NCBI RefSeq assembly: GCF_005404815.1
Contig: NZ_BJDF01000015.1
Coordinates: 1-64,000, forward strand
Direction of reading: 5' to 3'
From: Companilactobacillus huachuanensis
GTDB taxonomy: Bacteria; Bacillota; Bacilli; Lactobacillales; Lactobacillaceae
Length of the DNA stretch: 64,000 bases
The position numbers were made by a program, and so were the translations under genes. The notes below the pieces were generated by a model. That model saw only the letters and a list, made by a program, of their open reading frames with translations. It made no database searches and was not told where the DNA came from. Numbering within the stretch: position 1 is the first letter of the stretch; the number at the start of each line of letters is the position of its first letter. Positions 53,101-61,541 of the stretch are shown here, piece by piece.

Positions 53101-53922
53101 TTGAATATTTTATATTGTGGGGATGCCAATATTAAAGATGGATTATTAATATCAATTCTTTCATTATTGAAAAATTCAAATAGTGAATTGCATGTGTATG
53201 TTCTGACGGCTCGAATAAAAACGCCTGAAAAAGTTTATCAACCAATCCCAAACCAAGCGATTGCCTATTTAGAAAAAATTATGAAAGAGAAGAATGTTAA
53301 TAATTCCATTATCAAAATTGACATTACCATTTTATTTGAAAGTAATGTACCTGAAGCTAATTTGAAGACTATTTTTACACCTTGTTGTATGTTGCGACTG
53401 TATGCCGACGAAGTTTCAGCATTACCAGATAAAATTTTGTATTTAGATACCGATGTTATTTGTCGAAAAAATTTTCGGGATTTCTATGATCAAGATTTGA
53501 GTAATTATGAATTAGCAGGCGTTTTAGACCAATATGGCAAGTGGTTCTTTCACCGCAGCTTAATTCGTTTTGATTATTTGAATTCTGGGATTTTGCTATT
53601 AAATCTAAAACTAATTAGAGAAACTGGTCTTTTTAAAAAATGTCGTAAAAGATGCCACTCAAAAAAAATGTTTATGCCAGATCAATCATCAATTAATAAG
53701 CTAGTGGTAAGTAAGATAAAGTGTCCTGCAAAATTTAATGAACAAGGAAAATTGAAAGTTGACACAATTTTTCAACACTTTACAACTAACATTAGATTCT
53801 TTCCTTGGATTCACACCTTGACAGTCAAACCATGGCAGGTTGAACAAATGCATCAGACTTTAGGATTACATGAATATGACCAGATATTAACAAAATATAA
53901 GAAAATAAAAATCAACTTATGA
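53101..53922 (+). CDS. Family 8 glycosyltransferase (first)
   Basis: A 273-residue retaining glycosyltransferase of the LgtC/GspA type. The metal-binding DXD is in KILYLDTDVICRKNF (about residue 117), with LNSGILLLNL after it and a C-terminal HTLTVKPWQ. Start is TTG at 53101 with GAGGC 8 nt upstream, 2 bp after the acyltransferase. Family members use UDP-glucose or UDP-galactose. It is shorter than its neighbour GT8. Confidence 0.85.
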   Translation: MNILYCGDANIKDGLLISILSLLKNSNSELHVYVLTARIKTPEKVYQPIPNQAIAYLEKIMKEKNVNNSIIKIDITILFESNVPEANLKTIFTPCCMLRLYADEVSALPDKILYLDTDVICRKNFRDFYDQDLSNYELAGVLDQYGKWFFHRSLIRFDYLNSGILLLNLKLIRETGLFKKCRKRCHSKKMFMPDQSSINKLVVSKIKCPAKFNEQGKLKVDTIFQHFTTNIRFFPWIHTLTVKPWQVEQMHQTLGLHEYDQILTKYKKIKINL

Positions 53923-53935
53923 GGAGCTTATAATA

Positions 53936-54895
53936 ATGCTAAATAAGAAGAGAGAAATACCAATTTTTTATTCAATTAACGACGCATATGTTCCATATCT
54001 TTCAGTGTCAATTGAATCAATCAGTGAACATGCTTCTGAAGAAAATGAATATTCGATAATCGTGTTATATCAGAATTTGACTGTAGATAATCGTGCAAAG
54101 TTGGCCAAAATGAGTCAATCTAATGTCAAAGTTTCATTAGTTTCAATGGACGATAATTTGTCACAATTAATGGGCAACGAACATACTAAATTACGTGGTG
54201 ACTACTTTACTTATACAATTTATTTTAGATTATTTATTGCTGAAATGTTTCCAAAATTAAATAAGGGAATTTATCTTGATGCCGATACCGTTGTTAATTG
54301 TGATATTGCCGAATTTTATGAACTTGATTTAGCTGGGAACCTGTTAGCTGCTGCTCCAGATACCTTTGCGGCAGATAATACTGAGAGTGTTGAATATGTG
54401 GAGAAGGCTTTGGGGATTCCAATTAGACAGTATTTTAATTCCGGAGTTTTATTGATGGATTTGGAAAGATTTCGTGAAGTCAAGTTTGCTGATAGATTCT
54501 TAAATTTTTTGAATACATACCAACTGGATGTTCTGGCTGCTGATCAAGACTATTTGAATTTGATGACATTGGGAAAGGTATTGATTTTAGGTCGGACCTG
54601 GAATACCACTCCAACAACTCAAAAAGTAAATGATATAAATCCTCACATTGTTCATTATTGCTTGTTTTATAAACCCTGGCATTATCGTGATGTTCAAAAT
54701 CGGTCATATTTTTGGAAATATGCTCAAAAAAGCACTTACTATGAATTGTTGCAGTCAGAGTTGGCAGATTATTCCAAAGAGGATCGAGAAAATGATTTAA
54801 ATAACCTACATTTCTTATTAAATAAGGCTTTAGAGGTTGTTGCCAAGGGTGAAACGAAATCAAGGATTGAAGCCAGTCAGGATATGATTCAATGA
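53936..54895 (+). CDS. Family 8 glycosyltransferase (second)
   Basis: A 319-residue protein with DXD in IYLDADTVVNCDIAEFY (about residue 118) and YFNSGVLLMDLERFR, HYCLFYKPWHYRD at the end of the fold. GAGGAGC precedes the ATG at 53936. It follows the first GT8 by 13 bp. The C-terminal 50 residues are helical. Two different GT8s in tandem suggest addition of two sugars to one acceptor. Confidence 0.9.
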   Translation: MLNKKREIPIFYSINDAYVPYLSVSIESISEHASEENEYSIIVLYQNLTVDNRAKLAKMSQSNVKVSLVSMDDNLSQLMGNEHTKLRGDYFTYTIYFRLFIAEMFPKLNKGIYLDADTVVNCDIAEFYELDLAGNLLAAAPDTFAADNTESVEYVEKALGIPIRQYFNSGVLLMDLERFREVKFADRFLNFLNTYQLDVLAADQDYLNLMTLGKVLILGRTWNTTPTTQKVNDINPHIVHYCLFYKPWHYRDVQNRSYFWKYAQKSTYYELLQSELADYSKEDRENDLNNLHFLLNKALEVVAKGETKSRIEASQDMIQ

Positions 54896-55743
54896 TTATT
54901 GGAAACTCAAAGGTAGCTGTTCGGGAAAATATTAAACAAGCAATTATCGATAGAGATTTTAATCGTAAGGTCGAAATTGAAGATCCTATTTTTTCGAGAG
55001 ATGAGAGTGAGCGGATAATCCGAAAATATTTAAAGGATTTAGATAGTCCTTATTATCGGATAAATAACCTGTTATCAAGAGGTATTTCTAATTTCATGAC
55101 TTTGATAATAAATCGCCATACCGAAATTATTGGAATCGAAAATTTGAGGGGGATAGATACTGGGGCAATTATTACTAGCAATCACTTTAATCCGCTTGAA
55201 AATACTGCAATTCGAACAATGACCAAGAAATCGGGTCATAAGCGGCTCTTTATCGTAAGTGAGGACACTAACCTGAGTATGAAAGGTATTATAGGATTTC
55301 TGATGAACTATTATGATACCGTTCCAATTAGTGGAAATTTAAATTATATGGGTCATACGTTTCCAAAAATGATTCAAAAAATTTTGAAGCGAAAAGAGTG
55401 GATTTTGATTTATCCGGAGCAAGAGATGTGGTTCAATTATCGAAAGCCCAGACCAGTAAAACGTGGAGCATACTACTATGCGGCTAAATTTAATGTGCCA
55501 ATAATATCTTGTTTTGTGGAAATAGTTAATACTGGAAAAAAAGATAATAACGAATTTGATAAAACTAATTATATTGTGCACGTGCTGAAGCCTATTTACC
55601 CAAAGAGTGGCAATGTAAGAGACAGCAGTAGAAAAATGATGGCACAAGATTATCAACAAAAAAAGGCCGCATTTGAGGCAGCCTATTCCGAAAAATTGAA
55701 CTATGATTTTGAAGCAAAGGATATTGTTGGATGGAGAAAGTAG
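54892..55743 (+). CDS. PlsC-like acyltransferase (second)
   Basis: A 283-residue protein with SNHFNPLEN (HX4E-type variant of the HX4D motif) near residue 99 and YPEQEMWFNYRKPRP (motif III). The ATG overlaps the GT8 stop (ATGA), so translation is coupled. The first motif has Glu where PlsC has Asp, a notable difference. It closes the operon; a gap of about 160 bp to the SIR copy holds AT-rich sequence only. Confidence 0.83.
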   Translation: MIIGNSKVAVRENIKQAIIDRDFNRKVEIEDPIFSRDESERIIRKYLKDLDSPYYRINNLLSRGISNFMTLIINRHTEIIGIENLRGIDTGAIITSNHFNPLENTAIRTMTKKSGHKRLFIVSEDTNLSMKGIIGFLMNYYDTVPISGNLNYMGHTFPKMIQKILKRKEWILIYPEQEMWFNYRKPRPVKRGAYYYAAKFNVPIISCFVEIVNTGKKDNNEFDKTNYIVHVLKPIYPKSGNVRDSSRKMMAQDYQQKKAAFEAAYSEKLNYDFEAKDIVGWRK

Positions 55744-55905
55744 TTTTGAATTTATATGTGGTAATTGTTAATAGTTGGCTTTGAGATTGTCAAATCCTTG
55801 AGAAATTTATATATTTAGATTTTTGAATTACTACTAATACTCGAATAAACGTTAATAATTTATTTTTAAAATTTTATTTAATTTAATAAATCTTTATGCA
55901 CAGAG

Positions 55906-56225
55906 TAAAGGTTGAAAGGTGAAAAACTAATATAACTATTGTTGTTACAGGCATAGAACAAATTTATTTAAATGAACAAAGGTTTTCATTTTATTTGTTC
56001 CTGCCATGAAAAAATAAACTAGTTGGAAGAGATGAGAGTATTCATTTGCAGCTAACGTGGCGTTATTGCTTCAGCAATTACACCACCGGGCGTGTTGAAG
56101 ACTCGCGGGTTTTGCGAGGCTTCAACCGAGGTTCGAGACCGTTTCCCAGGCTCGGGCCGTTCCGCGCAGCAATTGAATACTCTCAGCTCTGGAAACGGCA
56201 TACTTACCTAAACTTTCAATATTTA
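55906..56225 (-). repeat. SIR repeat, full-length inverted copy
   Basis: A 320-bp copy in reverse orientation. Left end TAAAGGTTGAAAG, right end CTTTCAATATTTA, arms agagatgagagtattca and tgaatactctcagctct with one mismatch. Hairpins are gtggcgttattgc/gcaattacaccac, ctcgcg/gcgag and ggttcgag/ctcgggcc. Flanking strings do not match each other. Open frames across it are not genes. Confidence 0.9.
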
Positions 56226-56253
56226 GTTATTTTAAAAAAGTACAAAAATACTG

Positions 56254-56277
56254 TTAGTAAAGGTATACTAGTACTAA
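56254..56277. promoter_or_regulatory. Candidate MerR operator
   Basis: TTAGTA-N12-TACTAA is a perfect inverted repeat, 29 bp before the merR start codon, in the place where MerR regulators bind between promoter elements. Confidence 0.45.
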
Positions 56278-56305
56278 TATTTTTAAAGAAAAGAGGGGGA
56301 CCAAT

Positions 56306-56743
56306 ATGGCTTATTCAATTGGAGAAGTTGCTGAGAAAACCGGTCTTTCCAGTTACACGTTACGTTATTATGATAAAGAGGGCTTGATGCCATTTGTACA
56401 TCGTGGAAATGGAGGTCGTCGAGAGTTTACAGAAGACGATATGGATTTTGTTGATTTAATTTCCTGTTTGAAAGAGACAGGGATGTCACTAAAGGAAATC
56501 AAAGAATTCATCAATATGTCAATGGAAGGAAATAATACCCTAGAGGCGCGATTGGCAATGTTTAAACGTCAACGTGATGAGGTAATGAAACAAATCGAGC
56601 AGTCACAAAGATATCTAGAAAAATTGGATCATAAAGTTAAGTATTTTGAGGCTGCTTGCAGTAATGGATCAGAAGAAGGTTTGGAAGATTTTTGTGATAC
56701 TTTGGAAGCTGCTTCAAAAGCCAGTCAATCTATGAATAACTAA
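56306..56743 (+). CDS. MerR-family regulator
   Basis: A 145-residue regulator with the winged-helix DNA-binding domain at the N terminus (YSIGEVAEKTGLSSYTLRYYDKEGL) and a coiled-coil helix at about residues 80-120. It resembles AdhR/TipAN-type members. No cysteine cluster for metal sensing is visible; the Cys in ISCLK and EAACSN could sense electrophiles, which is a guess. AGAGGGGG precedes the ATG. Confidence 0.88.
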   Translation: MAYSIGEVAEKTGLSSYTLRYYDKEGLMPFVHRGNGGRREFTEDDMDFVDLISCLKETGMSLKEIKEFINMSMEGNNTLEARLAMFKRQRDEVMKQIEQSQRYLEKLDHKVKYFEAACSNGSEEGLEDFCDTLEAASKASQSMNN

Positions 56744-56841
56744 ATATTTGTATCCGGGCTTTTCTCTGGAATTTGTGTTTTTTTCATGTTAAGATTTGGC
56801 GTAATCAAAATTCTGATTACTGCTTTCCCCCCAGAGAGCAT

Positions 56842-56874
56842 AAAGGCCCCAGTCAATTGACTGAGGCCTTTTTA
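56842..56874. terminator. Bidirectional terminator
   Basis: Arms aaaggcc(c)cagtcaa and ttgactgaggccttt with T5. It ends merR and the converging gene at 56883. Confidence 0.85.
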
Positions 56875-56882
56875 TTTTGAAA

Positions 56883-57164
56883 TTAATCTCTGGTAATACT
56901 TAAAATAGCGGTAGTTTTCAAAGAGTTTTTATTATCTTTACCAATTGTCAACCAATCAGCAGCACTGATCAGACCTTCCAATTTGTTCTCTTCGTCTTCT
57001 TCAGTAATCTTGCCGTCTTCAAAACCACCCTTAAAAATACAATCTAGGTAATAATGGTCAGCATTACTTGCCATCATTGATGATTGATACTTCCAAGCAA
57101 TAATATATGTTTCTTCAGTGATGTGAATACTGCGACCATTCATCAAGTTGATATTCAAAGCCAT
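56883..57164 (-). CDS. Hypothetical 93-residue protein
   Basis: A 93-residue soluble protein starting MALNINLMNGRSIHITEETYIIAWKY with an acidic central EDEENKLEGL. GGAGGC precedes the ATG at 57164. No family is recognised. It is a single-gene unit converging on merR. Confidence 0.6.
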   Translation of the reverse strand: MALNINLMNGRSIHITEETYIIAWKYQSSMMASNADHYYLDCIFKGGFEDGKITEEDEENKLEGLISAADWLTIGKDNKNSLKTTAILSITRD

Positions 57165-57366
57165 GTTACCGCCTCCTATACATTAATTATAACAAAAATT
57201 ATTTTTTCTAAGAGATGTTTTTTTAGTAAGCCTATTAAAAAGAGGAACTAGCACAAGGTAATATTGAGAAGTTGTTGCATTTGATTTAGATAAATCGGAC
57301 AATTGTTGGTGAGAGTATAATATAATTTATAAATGAATGAACATCTATTATTGAGGGGTTCAAAAA

Positions 57367-58491
57367 ATGAAAAAGAAATTATGGTTAATGTTGATTTTTT
57401 CTCTTTTATTATTTGTTTCTGGTTGTCACAAAGAAGTGAAAGTAGTATTACCGGAAAACAAGAACAGCGATTTTATTGTGTCAAATAAGTACGGAAATTA
57501 TAATAGCCAACAAAAATTATTATTCAAATTTGTTGATGACAAAATGGTCACTAATAAGGGGATTTATACTAACTATTTAAATATCAAAAGTACGAATCAA
57601 AATAATGCGGTTGGGCATGAAATGTTATCTGAATCGTCTGGCTTTTGGTTAGAATATTTAATTTATGAACATAAGTATAAACAATTTCGTGAATTTTACA
57701 GGATCACGAAGAAAACTTTTGATCAAGGTAGCCAGTTTAGCTATCGATATGATCCTAGCAATAATAAAAAAGCAGATGTAAACGCAACGTTAGATGATTT
57801 AAGAATTATTCGAGCGTTACAAATGTACTATGAGGCTACAGGTAATAGTAAATATCGTTATGAGGCGGCAAAACGATTTACGATGCTGAAAAGCAATGTC
57901 ATGGTAAAGGGAAGAATTTCTGATTTTTATGACATAAAGGCAAAGAAGGCCAGTACTGATAGTTCGCTTGCTTATTATGATTTATTGACTTTGAAATATT
58001 TTGAATCTGATACTAAACAGCAACGGAAATATTATAATAACCAAGTTAAAATGGTACAGCGAGGTTATCTTGGTGACGCCTTCCCTCTTTACGCATCCAG
58101 TTATTCATGGCATTCTGGGGCATATAGTGACAACAACTTAAACACCTCTGAGGCGCTTGAAACGGTTTTACATTTGTCAGAGGTTGGTAAAGTTAAAAAG
58201 GTGACTTTAAATTGGTTGGCTCAACAAGTTAAGACACACAAACTTTATAACGAGTATTCGATTAATGGTGCAGTTACAAATAAAAATCAGTCATCTGGTA
58301 GTTATGCGTTGGCTGCTATGATTTTTGCCAAGAATCATGATGAAAAGATGTACCGTTATACGATGAAATTAATGTGGAATTCACAAGTTACCGATAAGAA
58401 TTCGCCAATTTATGGTGCATTAGGAGTTAAAAAACAAAAACAGGCCTACTCATTTAATAATTTGTTAGGCCTGATCTCATCAAAATATTAA
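57367..58491 (+). CDS. GH8-family glycoside hydrolase lipoprotein (YdaJ-like)
   Basis: A 374-residue secreted lipoprotein: signal peptide with lipobox LFVSGC (Cys near residue 19). The GH8 catalytic domain is seen in GHEMLSESSGFWLEY (catalytic Glu) and NATLDDLRIIRALQ (Asp region). TGAGGGG precedes the ATG at 57367. First gene of the exopolysaccharide operon, where GH8 enzymes trim or edit the nascent beta-glycan. Equivalent positions are YdaJ in Bacillus and PssZ in Listeria. Confidence 0.85.
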   Translation: MKKKLWLMLIFSLLLFVSGCHKEVKVVLPENKNSDFIVSNKYGNYNSQQKLLFKFVDDKMVTNKGIYTNYLNIKSTNQNNAVGHEMLSESSGFWLEYLIYEHKYKQFREFYRITKKTFDQGSQFSYRYDPSNNKKADVNATLDDLRIIRALQMYYEATGNSKYRYEAAKRFTMLKSNVMVKGRISDFYDIKAKKASTDSSLAYYDLLTLKYFESDTKQQRKYYNNQVKMVQRGYLGDAFPLYASSYSWHSGAYSDNNLNTSEALETVLHLSEVGKVKKVTLNWLAQQVKTHKLYNEYSINGAVTNKNQSSGSYALAAMIFAKNHDEKMYRYTMKLMWNSQVTDKNSPIYGALGVKKQKQAYSFNNLLGLISSKY

Positions 58492-58502
58492 GGAAATAAG
58501 AT

Positions 58503-59996
58503 TTGAGTAAATACATGAGGATTGGTTTTAATAAATTTAAAAAATATATTTCTCCCGCAATGATGGCTATGATCTTGGCAGCAATTATCAGTGGAATTTT
58601 ATTATTTATTTCACCAATACATGGGTTAGCCGATAATGGCGATTTTTATCGAGCCATGAATAGTAATGGTGTTTATCGATTGCCAACGCATTACAGTCAA
58701 TCATTAGATTACGTTATTCCTAAATTTGGGATTTATCAATATTATAATGAAAATACAGCGGCTGTTTTTACATCACAGGCGATGATTGTTAAGTTTGCTG
58801 TTTTTTTAAATAAAGTCTTTTATAGTAAAACGATTTTTGACATACGGTTTTTGGCAATTATTTATTATGTTTTCTTTTTAGGAGCGATTTATTTACTTAC
58901 CAAATCCTTAGTTTTTCCATATCGAAGAATTAGAAGTTATGTTGTAGCACTTTTAGTAGTATTTATTTTTGCGGATTCGTCCTTTACCTTGTATTTCAAC
59001 TCGTTTTTTGCAGAGCCAGGGATGTATATTGTGATGCTGTATTCTTTCGCGTCAATATTAGCTATCTCTCGAGATTGTTTTAAGAAACGATGGCCAATGA
59101 TATTATTGTTTTTCGCTAGTACGATATTTTTGTTAACGGTTAAACAACAAAATGCTCCTTTGGCACTGACATTTACAGTTGTTGCTGTTGGTTTAATGTT
59201 TCTTCCCAATTTTAAAGCGCGTAGGTTTGCAATTTTTGGTGGAATCATAGCGTTATTGTTTGCAGGAGCCTTTACATATAGCAAAATCAATTCTGAGTTT
59301 AATGACGTAAATCAGTATCAGTCTTTTACTCATGGTGTCTTGATGGAAACTGGTGATCCTGATAAGCAGCTTTCAAAGGCTGGTGTAAGTTCACAATATT
59401 CACTAATGCGTATGCAAGAATATTATCCTAGAACATACGATACGGTCCAACCCGGTAGTAAATACGTTGAGAAACATTTAATCGCGAAAACCGGTATGGG
59501 TTGGTTAATAAAGTATTATTTACAAAATCCCAAGCAGTTTGTGCGCTTATTAGACGTATCTACGAAAGATATCATGGTTACTCAAGTAAAAGCAGTTGGT
59601 AACTTTACTAGAAATTCTGGACATAAACCACAAGAGCATACAAAATATTTTGTACTTTTTAGTACGTATGCAGGAACATTCTTTCCAAATAAATATGGCT
59701 TTATTTGTTTATATGTTTTTGGATACACGATTGTTTATGCAATCAGCTGTTTCTTAGATTTTCGTGCGAAACGTTATCAAGGTGTAGTTAGGTTCCTCTT
59801 GGTATTTGGAATGATGACAATAATAGTTTTTATTCCGATTATCTCGGTTTTGGCTGCTGGTGAAGCTGATTTAGCAAAGCATCAATTCATTGTTCCAATC
59901 ACATTGGATTTAACATTTATCCTCTTTATAAGCGACATTTTGCATCATCGTTTATGGAATACGAAAGTTGCAGATGGTGATAATGATGAAAAATAG
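58503..59996 (+). CDS. Polytopic membrane protein of the exopolysaccharide operon
   Basis: A 497-residue protein with about 11 helices. A conserved-looking loop after helix 1, ADNGDFYRAMNSNGVYR (about residues 45-61), recalls the acidic loop of lipid-sugar-dependent glycosyltransferases. I cannot assign a family with certainty. Start is TTG at 58503 with AAGGA 8 nt upstream. The place in the operon is where Bacillus ydaJ-N has the degenerate GGDEF protein YdaK, but no GGDEF motif is present here. It may be a polymerase or a modifying transferase (inference). Confidence 0.72.
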   Translation: MSKYMRIGFNKFKKYISPAMMAMILAAIISGILLFISPIHGLADNGDFYRAMNSNGVYRLPTHYSQSLDYVIPKFGIYQYYNENTAAVFTSQAMIVKFAVFLNKVFYSKTIFDIRFLAIIYYVFFLGAIYLLTKSLVFPYRRIRSYVVALLVVFIFADSSFTLYFNSFFAEPGMYIVMLYSFASILAISRDCFKKRWPMILLFFASTIFLLTVKQQNAPLALTFTVVAVGLMFLPNFKARRFAIFGGIIALLFAGAFTYSKINSEFNDVNQYQSFTHGVLMETGDPDKQLSKAGVSSQYSLMRMQEYYPRTYDTVQPGSKYVEKHLIAKTGMGWLIKYYLQNPKQFVRLLDVSTKDIMVTQVKAVGNFTRNSGHKPQEHTKYFVLFSTYAGTFFPNKYGFICLYVFGYTIVYAISCFLDFRAKRYQGVVRFLLVFGMMTIIVFIPIISVLAAGEADLAKHQFIVPITLDLTFILFISDILHHRLWNTKVADGDNDEK

Positions 59997-61530
59997 ACTT
60001 TTAACATATATTTTGATAATTGGTATTTTATTTTCCAGTTTATTGTCAATGCCGACAAATAGGGTTAAGGCTGCAACGCAGGAACGGGTCTTACTAGTAT
60101 ATGATTCTGAAAATGATGTGGAACAATCGGGAAAACAAATTGATGCTTTACAGCGAATTTTAACCAGTTTAAATTTACCAGTAAAAACAATTTCGCAAAA
60201 TAATTATAAATCTGGGATGTTAAAAAATTATTCAGGCGTTATAACGATGATTAATTGGCGTCAGGTGGGATTGACTAATAAGGTATTTATTCATGACCGA
60301 GAAAAGTTTAGCGGTATTAGATTACATATTGGGGACAATTTAACCGCTAATGAGGCAGCACAGTTGGGAGGACATGCTAGAAGAATATACCAGCAACAAT
60401 TCATCTTGAAAATTAATCAAGATGAACAGTTATTGCCATTTAGCGAGACAATAACCGTATTGGATGGTTTATCAAATCAAGTCCAAAAAGTTGGAATCTT
60501 GGCAACTCAGGAAAAAAATCAAAAAAGCTATCCGTATGGAATCATCAATGGTCAGAATGGATATTTGCCATACTTCAATTCCGGTGGATTGAGTTCATTA
60601 GCAGCTAGTCAGATGATTGCCAAATTATTTGGCAAAAATGATACATATCAACCGATGCTAACTATAACCAATGTGACACCGTATAGTGATTTGAAAATAT
60701 TAGATGCTTTAAGTTTGTATTGTTATCAAAAAGAAATTCCTTTTGCAATCAGTGCCAGTTCTGTAAGTGATAATACGCAAATGAAGGCATTTACCCGTTA
60801 CACAACAGTTTTAAACAGTATTGAAAACCGTGGGGGAGTGATTTTCGCTCAAATGCCAATCGTAGGGGCGCCCCCAATTAGCAGTGGATCGGAGTTAAGT
60901 CAAATTGTATCCAGTTATATGGTTAGTTTGGCTCGAGAGAATGTGTATCCGATTGGGATAAGTTCTTTTGGTTATTGGAATCAGGATGAAATTTTGCGAG
61001 ATAATGCTCTTAAAAAGGCAAATAATTTAATCTTATTGCCTAATGAGAAAGTTGTTTATGTTAAACAGGATAACAATGCTTTGAGTACCAAAAAAAGTTT
61101 CTACGCGATGTCGGTCTCATCTTTGAACAAGGTTAAAAAAAGTTATGATATGTCTTTTTCAATGCCGACTGCACTTACGGTGTCACTGCCTGATTCTAAA
61201 GTTGGAATGCATGATTTAGAGCAAGAAATCAATGGTTTACAGCTTAATTGGTTTGATCCAGTTAATCTAAATACGACGGTGAAAACCGGTACTTCATTGA
61301 TGCGTTATCGTAACGGTGATTATTACATGAATGGTAAAAAAGAAGATATTCAGAATACCCAAAATACTAATAATATTCCTATTTTTGCGACAAAACAGGA
61401 GCCACTATTTAGCAATTTCTTTCATCTTCAAGGCAATATCTTAATGGGTTTCTTTATTATTGTGTTACTGATTTTAATTATATTTACATTATTAGGACGA
61501 AAAATTTATAAAAATATGTTTAAACGATAG
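59986..61530 (+). CDS. DUF2334-type secreted protein (YdaL-like)
   Basis: A 514-residue protein with an N-terminal signal (RLLTYILIIGILFSSLLSM, cleavage near VKAATQ) and a C-terminal helix (about 488-508) anchoring it outside the membrane. The central part has TITNVTPYSDLKILDALSLY and IPFAISASSVSD, fitting the DUF2334 polysaccharide-deacetylase-like fold. ATG at 59986 overlaps the gene before it by 11 bp. It may deacetylate or otherwise handle the exported polymer; the function of the family is not established. Confidence 0.75.
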   Translation: MKNRLLTYILIIGILFSSLLSMPTNRVKAATQERVLLVYDSENDVEQSGKQIDALQRILTSLNLPVKTISQNNYKSGMLKNYSGVITMINWRQVGLTNKVFIHDREKFSGIRLHIGDNLTANEAAQLGGHARRIYQQQFILKINQDEQLLPFSETITVLDGLSNQVQKVGILATQEKNQKSYPYGIINGQNGYLPYFNSGGLSSLAASQMIAKLFGKNDTYQPMLTITNVTPYSDLKILDALSLYCYQKEIPFAISASSVSDNTQMKAFTRYTTVLNSIENRGGVIFAQMPIVGAPPISSGSELSQIVSSYMVSLARENVYPIGISSFGYWNQDEILRDNALKKANNLILLPNEKVVYVKQDNNALSTKKSFYAMSVSSLNKVKKSYDMSFSMPTALTVSLPDSKVGMHDLEQEINGLQLNWFDPVNLNTTVKTGTSLMRYRNGDYYMNGKKEDIQNTQNTNNIPIFATKQEPLFSNFFHLQGNILMGFFIIVLLILIIFTLLGRKIYKNMFKR

Positions 61531-61541
61531 GAGGTGTAAGT

